DNA of 64,000 bases from Agrobacterium rosae (GTDB lineage: Bacteria > Pseudomonadota > Alphaproteobacteria > Rhizobiales > Rhizobiaceae). A model generated the notes under the pieces. It saw only the letters and a program-made list of their open reading frames with translations, was not told the origin of the DNA and did no database searches. Shown one piece after another: positions 27,869 to 36,719 of this stretch. Both the position numbers and the translations under genes were made by a program. Numbering within the stretch: the stretch's first letter is position 1; each line of letters opens with the position of its first letter. The stretch covers positions 124,001-188,000 of the forward strand of contig NZ_NXEJ01000003.1 of NCBI RefSeq assembly GCF_002915175.1, in the 5' to 3' direction.

Positions 27869-28744
27869 ATGTCGATACGATTCAATTTCGGCGGCGACGA
27901 ACACATCTTCGGAGAAGTGTCCGAAGAAATGTCGCTTGCCTCGTTTTTCACCGGCCTGTCGATGATCAACGCGGTTCGTGAGGCCGATATTCGCGGCGTC
28001 ACCGAGACATGCCCAGCCAATGCCAGCTTTCAGATTCGTTTCAACCCGGATGTCATTTCACCACAGGATTTGCTCAAAGAACTGAAATCCATGGAGAACG
28101 CGGCATCCAAATCCGATGCGGTGCTCAAAACACGCATCATCGAATTACCGGTCTATTTCCAGGACCCGTGGACACACGAGACCGGCATGCGGTTTCGCGA
28201 ACGGCATCAGGACCCAAGCTCGACCGATCTGGAATATTCGGCGCGCATCAATGGCTACGGTACGATTGAGGAATTCATTGCGGCCTATTCGGGACAGCCA
28301 TGGTTCGTGTCCATGGTAGGTTTCGTTGCCGGTCTGCCGTGGCTCTATCAAATGGTCGAGCACAAAAAGCAGATCGAAGCCCCGAAATATCTGCGCCCGC
28401 GCACCGATACACCCAAGCTAACGGTGGGCCATGGCGGTTGCTTTGCGGCGATCTATTCCGTGCGCGGTGCCGGTGGTTACCAGATGTATGGCGTCACGCC
28501 TGCGCCGATTTATGATCCGACCCGCAAGGTGCGTTACCTGACCGACGAGATGTGCCTGTTCAAACCCGGCGATATCGTCAAGTTCAAGTCGATTGGCCGC
28601 GATGAATACGATGCGACGCTCGAGGAGATCGAGGCCAACAGATGGCACCCGACGGTGCGTGATTGCACCTTCAGCCTCACCAGTTTCAACAGCGACATTT
28701 ACGGCACCAATGCCAAACTGATGGAGCGTCTCAATGGCCGTTAA
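27869..28744 (+). CDS. pxpB: 5-oxoprolinase subunit PxpB (KipI/AHS1 family)
   Basis: 291 residues; a standard PxpB is about 220, so an N-terminal extension of some 60-70 residues is present. The core motifs ELPVYFQDP, GFVAGLPWLY, LRPRTDTPKLTVGHGG and the carboxyl end KFKSIGRDEYDATLEEIEAN correspond to the AHS1 half of the urea carboxylase carboxyltransferase domain. With PxpC it forms the ATP-using component of bacterial 5-oxoprolinase. Start ATG follows AAGGAG, and it overlaps pxpC by 11 bases. Confidence 0.9.
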   Translation: MSIRFNFGGDEHIFGEVSEEMSLASFFTGLSMINAVREADIRGVTETCPANASFQIRFNPDVISPQDLLKELKSMENAASKSDAVLKTRIIELPVYFQDPWTHETGMRFRERHQDPSSTDLEYSARINGYGTIEEFIAAYSGQPWFVSMVGFVAGLPWLYQMVEHKKQIEAPKYLRPRTDTPKLTVGHGGCFAAIYSVRGAGGYQMYGVTPAPIYDPTRKVRYLTDEMCLFKPGDIVKFKSIGRDEYDATLEEIEANRWHPTVRDCTFSLTSFNSDIYGTNAKLMERLNGR

Positions 28745-29705
28745 AGTCATCACGCCCGGCCTTTCCACCTCGGTTCAGGATCTCGGTCGCCCGGGCTACT
28801 ATCATTCCGGTATTCCCGAAGGCGGCGGTATGGACCGCTTTTCCACCCGCATCGCCAATCTTCTGGTGGGTAACGATCCCGGCGCCGCTGTGCTGGAGGT
28901 CACCTTCATGGGGCCGGAACTGGAATTCACCAAACCCGCAATCGTGGCCGTCACCGGTGGCGAACTGCCACCCAAGGTCAATGGAGTCGAACAGCCCACA
29001 TGGGAAAGCTTTGAAGTCAAGGCGGGTGACCGCCTGTCGTTCGGTTATCTTAAAGCAGGGGCCCGCGCTTATATAGCCATTTCTGGCGGCATCGACGTTC
29101 CCGTGGTGCTGGGCTCTCGCTCGACCTATGTGCTCGGTGCACTCGGCGGTTTTGAAGGGCGTGTCCTAAAAGCAGGTGACGAGCTTCCTACCGGCGAAGG
29201 TTCAGGCAAGGCAGGGGTTTCGCTTCCGTCGCATCTGCGTGGTCTGAGCGCCATGCCTGCCGAACTGCGGATGTTGCCCGGTATCTACTGGCACCGCATC
29301 ACGGAAGCGGCTGGAAAGCGCTTCTTCGAGGACACCTGGAAAGTCGCACCGGAGGCTGATCGCATCGGGTATCGTTTTCGCGGCGGCACCCCGCTGGAGT
29401 TCGTGGAGCGGCGACAGCCCTTCGGTGCAGGCTCCGACCCATCCAACATCGTCGATGCCTGCTATCCCTATGGCTCGGTGCAGGTCCCGAGCGGTACGGA
29501 ACCGATCGTGCTTCACCGCGATGCCGTCTCGGGCGGCGGCTATATGATGCTGGGTGTGGTTATCTCCGCAGATATGGACCGCATCGCGCAATTGCAGCCG
29601 CACACCCCGGCGCAATTCGTGCCGGTCACGCTTGAGGAGGCGCTGGAGGCACGGGCTGACCGGCAGGCCGCCCTTGCGAAGGCAGAGGAATTCCTGACCG
29701 TCTGA
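28734..29705 (+). CDS. pxpC: 5-oxoprolinase subunit PxpC (KipA/AHS2 family)
   Basis: 323 residues. It begins VKVITPGLSTSVQDLGRPGY, the AHS2 signature, followed by GGGMDRFSTRIANLLVGND, AISGGIDVPVVLGSRSTYVL and, near the end, the conserved GGYMMLGVVISADMDRIAQL. It is homologous to the second half of the urea carboxylase carboxyltransferase domain. It works as a heteromer with PxpB and PxpA on 5-oxoproline or a related cyclic amide. It is followed by a 258-base spacer before the transporter genes. Confidence 0.92.
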   Translation: MAVKVITPGLSTSVQDLGRPGYYHSGIPEGGGMDRFSTRIANLLVGNDPGAAVLEVTFMGPELEFTKPAIVAVTGGELPPKVNGVEQPTWESFEVKAGDRLSFGYLKAGARAYIAISGGIDVPVVLGSRSTYVLGALGGFEGRVLKAGDELPTGEGSGKAGVSLPSHLRGLSAMPAELRMLPGIYWHRITEAAGKRFFEDTWKVAPEADRIGYRFRGGTPLEFVERRQPFGAGSDPSNIVDACYPYGSVQVPSGTEPIVLHRDAVSGGGYMMLGVVISADMDRIAQLQPHTPAQFVPVTLEEALEARADRQAALAKAEEFLTV

Positions 29706-29717
29706 TGCGGTTGGGTG

Positions 29718-29739
29718 TCTCCGGACGAGGAGCCGGAGA
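29718..29739 (+). terminator. Short hairpin after pxpC
   Basis: TCTCCGG and CCGGAGA form a 7-bp stem with an 8-base loop, starting 12 bases after the pxpC stop. No T-run follows. It may mark the processed end of the enzyme part of the transcript before the ABC genes. The rest of the spacer to 29963 shows no gene I can support. Confidence 0.4.
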
Positions 29740-29963
29740 TGTAAAGCGGAGGAACTGGTCAGCCAATGCTGGCTCTCCGCCGCGCCAGATCACTAAATCC
29801 GGCGCGCGCAACGACAAGACGAAGCCGACAAACGGCGAGAATTTACAAGCCGAGCGATCCGCAGAGATTGCCGGACGAATAAAGGGGAACATCGCTGGAA
29901 TTTTCAGGCCGTCGCACGGCCCGTTCCGGCATGCCCTTTCCTGAGAACATAAGGAACAGGGGA

Positions 29964-30716
29964 ATGGGTCAACTGAGTGCAGAAAATGTTTCCGTCGCCT
30001 TTGCCGGGCTGAAGGCACTGTCGTCGGTGACGCTGGACATCACGCCCGGACATATCAGCGGTCTGATCGGCCCCAATGGTGCCGGCAAGACGACGCTGGT
30101 CAATGTTCTCACGGGTTTTCAGGCTCCGACAGAAGGGGCCATCAATCTCGACGGCTCATCGCTGGGCGGGCTTAAGCCGCACATGGTACGCCGCCGTGGC
30201 ATCGCCAGGACCTTTCAGGGCGGACGCCTGTTTCGGGATCTGGCCGTTATCGATAATCTCGAAGTTACAGGTGTCGGCCTTGGCATGAGCCGCCGTGCAG
30301 CCGTTGCCGAAGCGCAGGCGATGCTGGACTGGATGGGCATCGGTGCGCTGGGATCGCGCATCGCCGGAACGTTGCCCTATACGGATGAGCGTCGCGTTGC
30401 CATCGGTCGTGCCCTGATGGGACGCCCATCCTACATTCTTCTCGATGAGCCCGCTGCCGGGATGAGCAGTCACGAGGCGAAAGATTTATCAGCGCTGGTC
30501 AAGCGCATCGCCCGCGATCTCGGTTGTGGGGTTCTGATCATCGAACACAATGTCGGTCTGGTGCTGGGCCTCTGCGATCATATCGTGGTTCTCGATTCCG
30601 GTGCCGTTATCGAAGAAGGCACGCCTGCCGCTATTCGCGGCAGTGAGAAAGTCCGCCACGCCTATATGGGAACGGCTGCCGACATGGACTTGCCCGTCGT
30701 GGAGGCGCTGCAATGA
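29964..30716 (+). CDS. Branched-chain-type ABC ATPase (LivG-like)
   Basis: 250 residues from the ATG behind AGGAACAGGGGA; an in-frame start 33 bases upstream is weaker. Walker A GPNGAGKTT, Q-loop and RTFQGGRLFRDL segment, LPYTDERRVAIGRALMGRP in place of a textbook LSGGQ signature, Walker B ILLDEPAAGMSSHE and IIEHNVGLVLGLCD are visible. The LivG-type C-terminal tail GTPAAIRGSEKVRHAYMG is present. It powers the importer made with the LivF, LivH and LivM proteins encoded next. Its stop overlaps the following start (ATGA). Confidence 0.9.
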   Translation: MGQLSAENVSVAFAGLKALSSVTLDITPGHISGLIGPNGAGKTTLVNVLTGFQAPTEGAINLDGSSLGGLKPHMVRRRGIARTFQGGRLFRDLAVIDNLEVTGVGLGMSRRAAVAEAQAMLDWMGIGALGSRIAGTLPYTDERRVAIGRALMGRPSYILLDEPAAGMSSHEAKDLSALVKRIARDLGCGVLIIEHNVGLVLGLCDHIVVLDSGAVIEEGTPAAIRGSEKVRHAYMGTAADMDLPVVEALQ

Positions 30717-31447
30717 GTATTCTTGCGGTTTCCGATGTCGAGATACGCTATGGCCGACTGACCGCCGTGCGCGGTGTGTCGTTCTCCATGGGGAAGGGCG
30801 AAATTCTCTTTATCACAGGCCCGAACGGCGCTGGAAAGTCCTCGCTGATGCGGGCGATCGCGGGTGTGACCCCGGCATCTGCCGGCCGCATCGATTTTCA
30901 TGGTAGCGATATCACCGGCAAGGCACCGGAAGATATTGCCCGCCTCGGCTTTTCCCTGGTGCCCGAGGGCCGGGAGGTTTTTGGCTCGCTCACCGTGGAA
31001 GAGAACCTCCTTGTCGGCACCGGCATGCATGCCCGTGATCGTGGCTGGCGCGCTCGCGCCGCCGCGGAGATGGAGGCGGTCTACGCGACGTTTCCGATCC
31101 TCAAGGATCGTCGCAACGGGCAGGCGGGTCTTTTGTCGGGTGGTCAGCAGCAGATGCTGGTGATCGGCCGGGCGCTGATGACCAATCCACGCCTCATCGC
31201 CATCGATGAGCCCTCGCTGGGTCTCGCCCCCAACATCACCGACCAAGTCTATGAGCGCCTGATTGCGCTGCAAACCGAACGTCGGCTGACGCTTCTGATC
31301 GTGGAGCAAAGCTCAGCCCGCGCCGTCATGGTGGGTGGGCGGATGATCCTCATGCGCGGTGGCGAAATCGTGCTGGATGGCGATGCACGGACACTCGGCA
31401 ACAGTGAGGCCATCCAGGCCGCCTATTTCGGTTACGAGGATCATTGA
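30713..31447 (+). CDS. Branched-chain-type ABC ATPase (LivF-like)
   Basis: 244 residues. Walker A GPNGAGKSSL, LVPEGREVFGSLTVEENL (the LivF Q-loop region), signature LLSGGQQQMLVIGRAL, Walker B IAIDEPSLGLAP and the H-region IVEQSSARAVMVGGR are intact. In the last segment the histidine usual in IVEQN-type LivF sequences is not obvious. It is the second ATPase of the heterodimer with LivG. It sits 4 bases overlapped with livG and 1 base before livH. Confidence 0.92.
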   Translation: MSILAVSDVEIRYGRLTAVRGVSFSMGKGEILFITGPNGAGKSSLMRAIAGVTPASAGRIDFHGSDITGKAPEDIARLGFSLVPEGREVFGSLTVEENLLVGTGMHARDRGWRARAAAEMEAVYATFPILKDRRNGQAGLLSGGQQQMLVIGRALMTNPRLIAIDEPSLGLAPNITDQVYERLIALQTERRLTLLIVEQSSARAVMVGGRMILMRGGEIVLDGDARTLGNSEAIQAAYFGYEDH

Positions 31448-31448
31448 G

Positions 31449-32354
31449 ATGTTACAGATCGTCTTCGACTCGCTGTCCCTCGGTTCGCTCTATGCACTCG
31501 GTGCCCTCGGCATTGCCCTGATTTTCGGTGTCATGCGACTAGTCAATTTCGCCCATGGCGATGTCATCGCCTTTTGCATCTTCGCATTGTTGTGGCCATC
31601 GACCGATGCCATGGCCATCGTCTTTGCCGGTCAACTGCCCTGGTATCTGCTGGTGCCGCTGGTGTTGATCACAGGCGCAGGCTTGTCGGTTCTGTGCGAG
31701 ATCGTGGTGTTCCGACGCTTCCGGCGGGCCAATCCGGCGACCATGATGATTGCCTCCTTCGCACTCGGCTTCGTCATTCGCTACTTCCTGCTCATGCTGT
31801 TTACCAGCCGTCCGAAATCCATCTCGCTTCTGCCGATGCTGTCACAGCCCGTGGAAATCTTCGGCGCGCGGCTACCGCTTCTGCAGTTGATCACCATCAT
31901 CGCAACGGTGCTGATCCTCATCGGCCTGTCGCTCTTCCTGCGACGCACCCGCTTTGGGCTGGAAATGCGGGCTGCCGCGGAAAACTTCTCCATGGCCCGC
32001 ATGCTCGGCGTTCGCGCCAACCGCGTCATCATGGGTGCCTTTGCATTATCAGGCGCTCTGGCCGGTGCCATCGCCCTGATCTTCGGCAGCCAGACTGGCA
32101 CGGCGGATATCCAGATGGGTGCGTCGATCATGCTGATGGCCTTCATTGCCACCGTCATCGGTGGGCTAGGTAGCCTTGCAGGTGCAGTCCTCGCTGGCTT
32201 TCTGTTGGGGGCAGCCTCCGTCGTCATGCAGGTCGTGCTGCCGGTCGATGCCCGCCCGTTTCGCGATGCCTTCGTCTACGGCGCGGTCATCCTCGTGCTT
32301 CTGTTTCGCCCGCAGGGCCTGATCGCCGCGCGCGGCACCAAGGAAAGGGTCTGA
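31449..32354 (+). CDS. Branched-chain-type ABC permease (LivH-like)
   Basis: 301 residues from the ATG immediately after the livF stop; an in-frame upstream start would overlap livF by 90 bases. About eight hydrophobic segments. LGSLYALGALGIALIFGVMR with LVNFAHGD following is the classic LivH N-terminus, and ATVIGGLGSLAGAVLAGFLL lies near the end. It forms half of the inner-membrane channel for an amino-acid- or amide-like solute. Confidence 0.93.
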   Translation: MLQIVFDSLSLGSLYALGALGIALIFGVMRLVNFAHGDVIAFCIFALLWPSTDAMAIVFAGQLPWYLLVPLVLITGAGLSVLCEIVVFRRFRRANPATMMIASFALGFVIRYFLLMLFTSRPKSISLLPMLSQPVEIFGARLPLLQLITIIATVLILIGLSLFLRRTRFGLEMRAAAENFSMARMLGVRANRVIMGAFALSGALAGAIALIFGSQTGTADIQMGASIMLMAFIATVIGGLGSLAGAVLAGFLLGAASVVMQVVLPVDARPFRDAFVYGAVILVLLFRPQGLIAARGTKERV

Positions 32355-32358
32355 CGCC

Positions 32359-33441
32359 ATGACCATCGCAACCATGCCAGACCTTCCCGTCGAACTGGCA
32401 TCACCGAAGAAACCAGCGCCTTTTGCACTGGCGCGCCGCACCATCATGACGCCTATCCTGTTGTCGCTTCTGCTTCTGGCAATTGCGATGCTGACGGTGA
32501 TGACAGGCTCCAAACCGTTCAATCAGGCCGTCATCGATGTTTTCGTGCGTGTCACGCTGGTCGTCGGGCTCTATATCTTCATCGGCAATTCAGGCGTTCT
32601 CAGCTTCGGGCATATCGGTTTCACCTGCCTCGGGGCCTATGCCGCAGCCTGGCTCACCATCAACCCGATCATGAAGAAAAGCGCGCTTCCGGGCCTGCCA
32701 CAATGGCTGCTGGATACGCGGTTGCCCTATTGGGAATCGGCTGTGCTGGCGGCACTCTTCGCAGGTGTCATCGCGCTCGTCTTCGGCAAGGTGTTGATGC
32801 GACTTTCCGGCATTGCCGCGTCGATTGCGACATTCGCCGTGCTGGCGATGATCAACACGGTCTACTCCAATTGGGAAGATGTCACCGGGGCAACGTCCTC
32901 TGTGGTCGGCATTCCCATCGTCAGAACCATCTGGCCCTATGTGATAGCCGCCGTTATCGCGGTTTTCATCGCCTGGGCCCATGCCATCTCCCGTTCTGGC
33001 CTCGCGCTCCGTGCCGCGCGTGACGAACCGACGGCTGCTGCGGCATCGGGCGTGGATATTCCCAAGGAGCGCCTCGTCGCCTTCACCATCTCCGGTGTCG
33101 TCATGGGGCTGGGCGGTGCGATGATGGCGCATTCCATCGGCGTCGTCACACCCGATACCTTCTATCTCGGCCTCACCTTCATCACGCTTTCCATGCTTGT
33201 GGTTGGCGGCATGAGCAGCCTTTCGGGCGCTGTCATCGGTGTGGTCCTTCTCTCTACCCTCATTCAGGCCCTTCGCATGCTTGAGGCCGGTGTCCCCGTC
33301 GGGGCTGTCACCCTTGCCCTTCCCAAGGGGCTTCAGGAGATCGCCCTCGGTGTCATCATGATTGTGATCCTCGCGCTTCGGCCTGCCGGTTTGATCGGCA
33401 ACTGCGAGATCACCTTATTCCGTCGCAGTCAAAACAAATAG
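32359..33441 (+). CDS. Branched-chain-type ABC permease (LivM-like)
   Basis: 360 residues with about ten hydrophobic segments. GVLSFGHIGFTCLGAYAAA is the LivM hallmark, ALRAARDEPTAAAASGVDI the cytoplasmic contact loop and GGMSSLSGAVIGVVLLSTL the conserved late helix. It pairs with LivH. A 40-base gap with AAGGAGAA leads to the binding-protein gene, unusual in that the binding protein comes last. Confidence 0.93.
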   Translation: MTIATMPDLPVELASPKKPAPFALARRTIMTPILLSLLLLAIAMLTVMTGSKPFNQAVIDVFVRVTLVVGLYIFIGNSGVLSFGHIGFTCLGAYAAAWLTINPIMKKSALPGLPQWLLDTRLPYWESAVLAALFAGVIALVFGKVLMRLSGIAASIATFAVLAMINTVYSNWEDVTGATSSVVGIPIVRTIWPYVIAAVIAVFIAWAHAISRSGLALRAARDEPTAAAASGVDIPKERLVAFTISGVVMGLGGAMMAHSIGVVTPDTFYLGLTFITLSMLVVGGMSSLSGAVIGVVLLSTLIQALRMLEAGVPVGAVTLALPKGLQEIALGVIMIVILALRPAGLIGNCEITLFRRSQNK

Positions 33442-33481
33442 CCGGCGGAGAGGAAACCGCACGGCAATAAAGGAGAACGCA

Positions 33482-34675
33482 ATGGCTTACATGACAAGAA
33501 TGCTTTCTGCGGTTCTGGCCACAGCCTTAACCACCTTGCCTGCCTGGGCGGACGACGACAAAATCGTCGTCGGCTTTGCCACCGGCGCTTCCGGTTTCAT
33601 GGAAGCTTATGACAAACCGGCGCAGGATGCGGCGATGATCCGCATCGATGAGATCAATGCGGCTGGCGGCCTGCTCGGCAAGAAGATCGAGGTGGTCAGC
33701 GCCGATACGAAGTCCGACCGCGCAGAAGGTGCCAAAGCCGGTCTCTCTGTCATCGATCAGGGCGCTGACCTCGTCGTGGTGTCCTGCGACTACGACTTCG
33801 GTTCCCCGGCAGCGCTGGCGGCGGAAGATGCGGGACTGGTCTCGTTCTTCCTCTGCGCAGAATCCGTGAAGGCAGGCATTCAGGGCGTCGGCCCGCACAG
33901 TTTCTCGGCGTCGGTGCTGGCTGCCGTGCAGGGTGCCACGATGGCGGAATGGGCCTTCAACGAAAAGAAGGCTAAGACCTATTACCGCCTTCTCGACACC
34001 TGGACGGAATATAACAAGGGTATTTGCGATGGTTTCGACTGGATGATGCCGAAGCTTGAGGCCAAGGGCGCGAAGCTCGTGGGCAAGGACACGTTCAAGA
34101 ACGAGGACGCTTCGATCGCCGCGCAGATCAGCCGTATCAAGGCGCTGCCGCAGGAGCCTGATGCGATCATGCTGTGCACAATGATGCCGGGTGCCGTTTC
34201 GGCCATCAAACAGATCCGTGCCGCCGGTATCAACACGATGATCCTCAATGGTTCCGGCGTGGACGGAAGCTACTGGCTGTCGGCGGTGCCTGATCTGTCC
34301 AACTTCTTCACACCGGTTCAGGGCTCCATCTATGGTGACGACCCCAACCCGGCCGTCCAGACGTTCAATGCAACCTACAAGAAGAAGACCGGCTCCGATC
34401 CATCCAGCCAGTATGTCTATCCCGGCTATTCCATGATCGATGTATGGGCAAAGGCCGTAGAGCGGGCAGGGACCACCGATGCAGACGCAGTCGTTGCCGA
34501 ATTGGAAAAGATGAAGAATGAACCGACGCTGTTTGGGCCACGCACCTTTACACCAGAACTGCACCACCAAAATCAGGCCCGATATCTGATCGTGGAAACG
34601 AAAAACGGCAAGCCAGGCGTCGTCGGCAATTGGACGATTTCTGAACCAGTTCCGGTCAGTGCATTGGTTAAGTAA
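33482..34675 (+). CDS. Branched-chain-type ABC substrate-binding protein (LivK-like)
   Basis: 397 residues with a signal peptide ending near PAWA. The periplasmic type I fold is clear: KIVVGFATGASGFMEAYDKP, INAAGGLLGKKIEVVSADTK and VVVSCDYDFGSPAALAAEDA. It would bind the importer's ligand in the periplasm. Since the operon carries pxpABC, biotin carboxylase parts and a divergent LysR gene, the ligand is plausibly a cyclic amide, N-heterocycle or amino acid. A hairpin follows the stop. Confidence 0.92.
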   Translation: MAYMTRMLSAVLATALTTLPAWADDDKIVVGFATGASGFMEAYDKPAQDAAMIRIDEINAAGGLLGKKIEVVSADTKSDRAEGAKAGLSVIDQGADLVVVSCDYDFGSPAALAAEDAGLVSFFLCAESVKAGIQGVGPHSFSASVLAAVQGATMAEWAFNEKKAKTYYRLLDTWTEYNKGICDGFDWMMPKLEAKGAKLVGKDTFKNEDASIAAQISRIKALPQEPDAIMLCTMMPGAVSAIKQIRAAGINTMILNGSGVDGSYWLSAVPDLSNFFTPVQGSIYGDDPNPAVQTFNATYKKKTGSDPSSQYVYPGYSMIDVWAKAVERAGTTDADAVVAELEKMKNEPTLFGPRTFTPELHHQNQARYLIVETKNGKPGVVGNWTISEPVPVSALVK

Positions 34676-34685
34676 AATGTCTTGG

Positions 34686-34710
34686 GCATCGGCTGCTTTT
34701 CAGTCGATGC
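34686..34710 (+). terminator. Terminator of the pxp-liv operon
   Basis: GCATCGGCTG and CAGTCGATGC pair over 10 bp (one G-U) around the loop CTTTT, 10 bases after the binding-protein stop. It closes the block; the mobile island starts directly after. Confidence 0.65.
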
Positions 34711-34939
34711 TCACCCGGCTGGTCATTGCGCGTTGTATTTTTTCGCAGCTACCGGTCGAGTGTTTGCATAGACTGAATATTTTGCCTCCCGACTGCAGAA
34801 GTGGAATGGCGATTGTGGTCTTTGGCTGGCGCTGGAAGCCATCACCGACGATGCGGCTCATGAAGTCCACGGAATCGACACTGAAGGCTTTCAGTCCAAA
34901 CCGGCGCACGATGGCGCGTAGCGTGACGGCGAATAATTA

Positions 34940-35862
34940 GCCTATTAAAGCTGTCCCAATTGCGATGTTCGACCGTACCATCAGCAAATTCGGTTGCGGT
35001 GACGCGACCGTTCTGGTCGCGTGTCAGAGGCGTGACACTCCCTTCGCTATCCGTTTCGGCGATGACATTCGCATTCGCATCGTGGGCATACGTCTTGCGA
35101 TTGCCCGCGCCGTCAAGCACCATCAGCAATTCGCCGTCGTCGCCCTAGACGTAGTTCGTTGAGCGGCCCTCACCATCCACCTGCTCTTTGACATTGCCAT
35201 GAATGTCATAGCGCGTCCGGTTTTCATGGCCGGTTTGATCCCTTGTCGCCACACGAAAACCGGCGCGGTCATAGCTGTGAGCGACACACCCTCCAAGAGC
35301 ATCGATCTCCTCGACGATCTTGTCGTTCTCGTCATAGCGAAAGCGCTGTGCTGCTGCCTCCATGCCGCCCGGCATGCAGACAGTCTCTCCGACATCGTAG
35401 TGAAATCTGTCATGGTTCCAGATGCCGTTGGTTGCGGTATGAATCACCCGACCCAATGTGTCGTAGGTGAATCGCGTCGTTGAGGCCCCGGTAATATTCC
35501 GCCAGCTTGTAAGCAGGTTCTGCCGCTCTTGCCACATATACCGAACAGACATGCCGACTGCGCAATCGGAACTCACCATGCGTCCCGCGCTGTCATACGC
35601 GTAGCGGGCTAGCTCCAGCCTGGTTCCGTCTGTCCCGATCAGCGTAATGCGCAGACGTTGTCCTACTCCGTCATTGACGAAATCGAGTGAAAGCCCGTCC
35701 GACCCCTCGACCCACTCCAACCATCCTTCCGGCGCGCGGTGCAAGACTGGATGGGAACCGTTGAGATCGGTTATCCTTTCCAGCCGATAGATCTTGTCCT
35801 CATACTGCCGGAAATGGAGAGTAACCGCACCACTCTTAAGCGCCAGACAGGCTCATCCACTG
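34940..35862 (-). pseudogene. Rhs/YD-repeat protein remnant
   Basis: The minus strand encodes YD-repeat units such as YDSAGRMVSSD, FTYDTLGRVIHTATNG, FRYDENDKIVEEIDALGG and YDIHGNVKEQVDGEG. After an in-frame TAG at 35145-35147 the same frame continues GDDGELLMVLDGAGNRKTY and VTATEFADGTVEHRNWDSF. At its 5' end the frame slips by one base near 35850 and stops, so the long N-terminal part of a typical Rhs protein is missing; the C-terminal toxin tip is also gone. Rhs proteins are large secreted polymorphic toxins. This is a dead internal fragment. Confidence 0.85.
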
Positions 35863-35894
35863 GCTTTGTCCGCTAACTTTTTTCTTGCAAAGTC

Positions 35895-35910
35895 GTATCC
35901 AATTGGATAC
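35895..35910. promoter_or_regulatory. Perfect 16-bp palindrome before toxin gene
   Basis: GTATCCAATTGGATAC is an exact palindrome ending 8 bases before the toxin ATG. Its position over the expected promoter or translation start fits an operator for autoregulation by the toxin-antitoxin complex. Confidence 0.6.
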
Positions 35911-35918
35911 AAAAACTC

Positions 35919-36209
35919 ATGAGCACCTTCGAGAAATCACATCAGTTCGACAGATGGTTGAAAGCCCTGAAAGATACCAAGGGCAAGGTTCGCATCCTTC
36001 ATCGCATCACTGCGGCAGAGAATGGAAACCTTGGCGACTGGAAGCCGGGCGTTTCAGAAATGCGCATTAATTTCGGACCGGGATATCGCCTGTATTACAC
36101 GCGCAGAGGCGAAACGGTTTACCTGCTGCTGATCGGCGGCGACAAGTCCACCCAAAAGCGCGATATTCAAAAGGCCATCGAAATGGCCCGTACAATCGGA
36201 AAGGAATGA
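35919..36209 (+). CDS. RelE/HigB-like type II toxin
   Basis: 96 residues in the addiction-module killer-protein family (DUF891/HigB-like). It shows RILHRITAAENGNLGDWKPG, EMRINFGPGYRLYYTRRGE and YLLLIGGDKSTQKRDIQKAI. Such proteins are ribosome-dependent mRNA interferases. The stop overlaps the antitoxin start (ATGA), and toxin-first order is normal for HigBA-type modules. It sits just beyond the broken Rhs gene and behind a perfect palindrome. It appears intact. Confidence 0.88.
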   Translation: MSTFEKSHQFDRWLKALKDTKGKVRILHRITAAENGNLGDWKPGVSEMRINFGPGYRLYYTRRGETVYLLLIGGDKSTQKRDIQKAIEMARTIGKE

Positions 36210-36493
36210 CCATGACGGAATTCAGCAAGTTCGATGCTTCGGAGTATCTGGATAGCGAAGAAACCACGATGGAATATTTGATCGTTGCCATGGAAGACGA
36301 AAACCCGGACGTTTTCATTGCAGCGCTGGGCCATGTCGCCAAGGCACGCGGAATTGCGAAGATCGCGGAGGTTTCCGGCCTCGGTCGCGAAAGCTTATAC
36401 AAGGCCCTGAAACCCGGATCGAAGCTTCGCTATGAAACGATGCACAAAATCATTCATGCGCTTGGCTTCCGGCTGGCCTTAAGCGCAGCATAA
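36206..36493 (+). CDS. HigA-like antitoxin (helix-turn-helix)
   Basis: 95 residues of the addiction-module antidote family. It has an N-terminal acidic segment (FDASEYLDSEETTMEYLIVA) and a C-terminal XRE-like helix-turn-helix (IAKIAEVSGLGRESLYKALK, then LRYETMHKIIHALGFRL). It neutralises the preceding toxin and, as DNA-binding partner, probably recognises the upstream palindrome. The start overlaps the toxin stop by 4 bases. Confidence 0.88.
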   Translation: MTMTEFSKFDASEYLDSEETTMEYLIVAMEDENPDVFIAALGHVAKARGIAKIAEVSGLGRESLYKALKPGSKLRYETMHKIIHALGFRLALSAA

Positions 36494-36719
36494 GAACCAC
36501 GCGTGCCAGTCAATCACCACGCGAACACGCCACCCGCGCTCTGTGCCGTCTCAATAATGTGCCGGAGAATACGGCATTCGAGACAAAGCCAATGTGGTTC
36601 CGGTAGAAGGCAAAATGACACTCTAACGGAGATGGTCACCTGTTGGCCCGAAGCGGTCAGTGAGGTTGCTCAAATGTGCGCATCCTTTAATTTCTCAATC
36701 GGTTATGGAGAAGACTGAT

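Noticed and set aside
29705-29944. 79-residue frame between pxpC and livG
   Set aside because: Low-complexity basic composition, overlaps a hairpin, no ribosome site and no similarity I recognise.
34700-34930. Minus-strand frame resembling a piece of an IS110-type transposase (LRAIVRRFGLKAF)
   Set aside because: Only a few residues look similar, no catalytic motif or IS ends are visible, and the stretch is next to the Rhs remnant; similarity may be chance.
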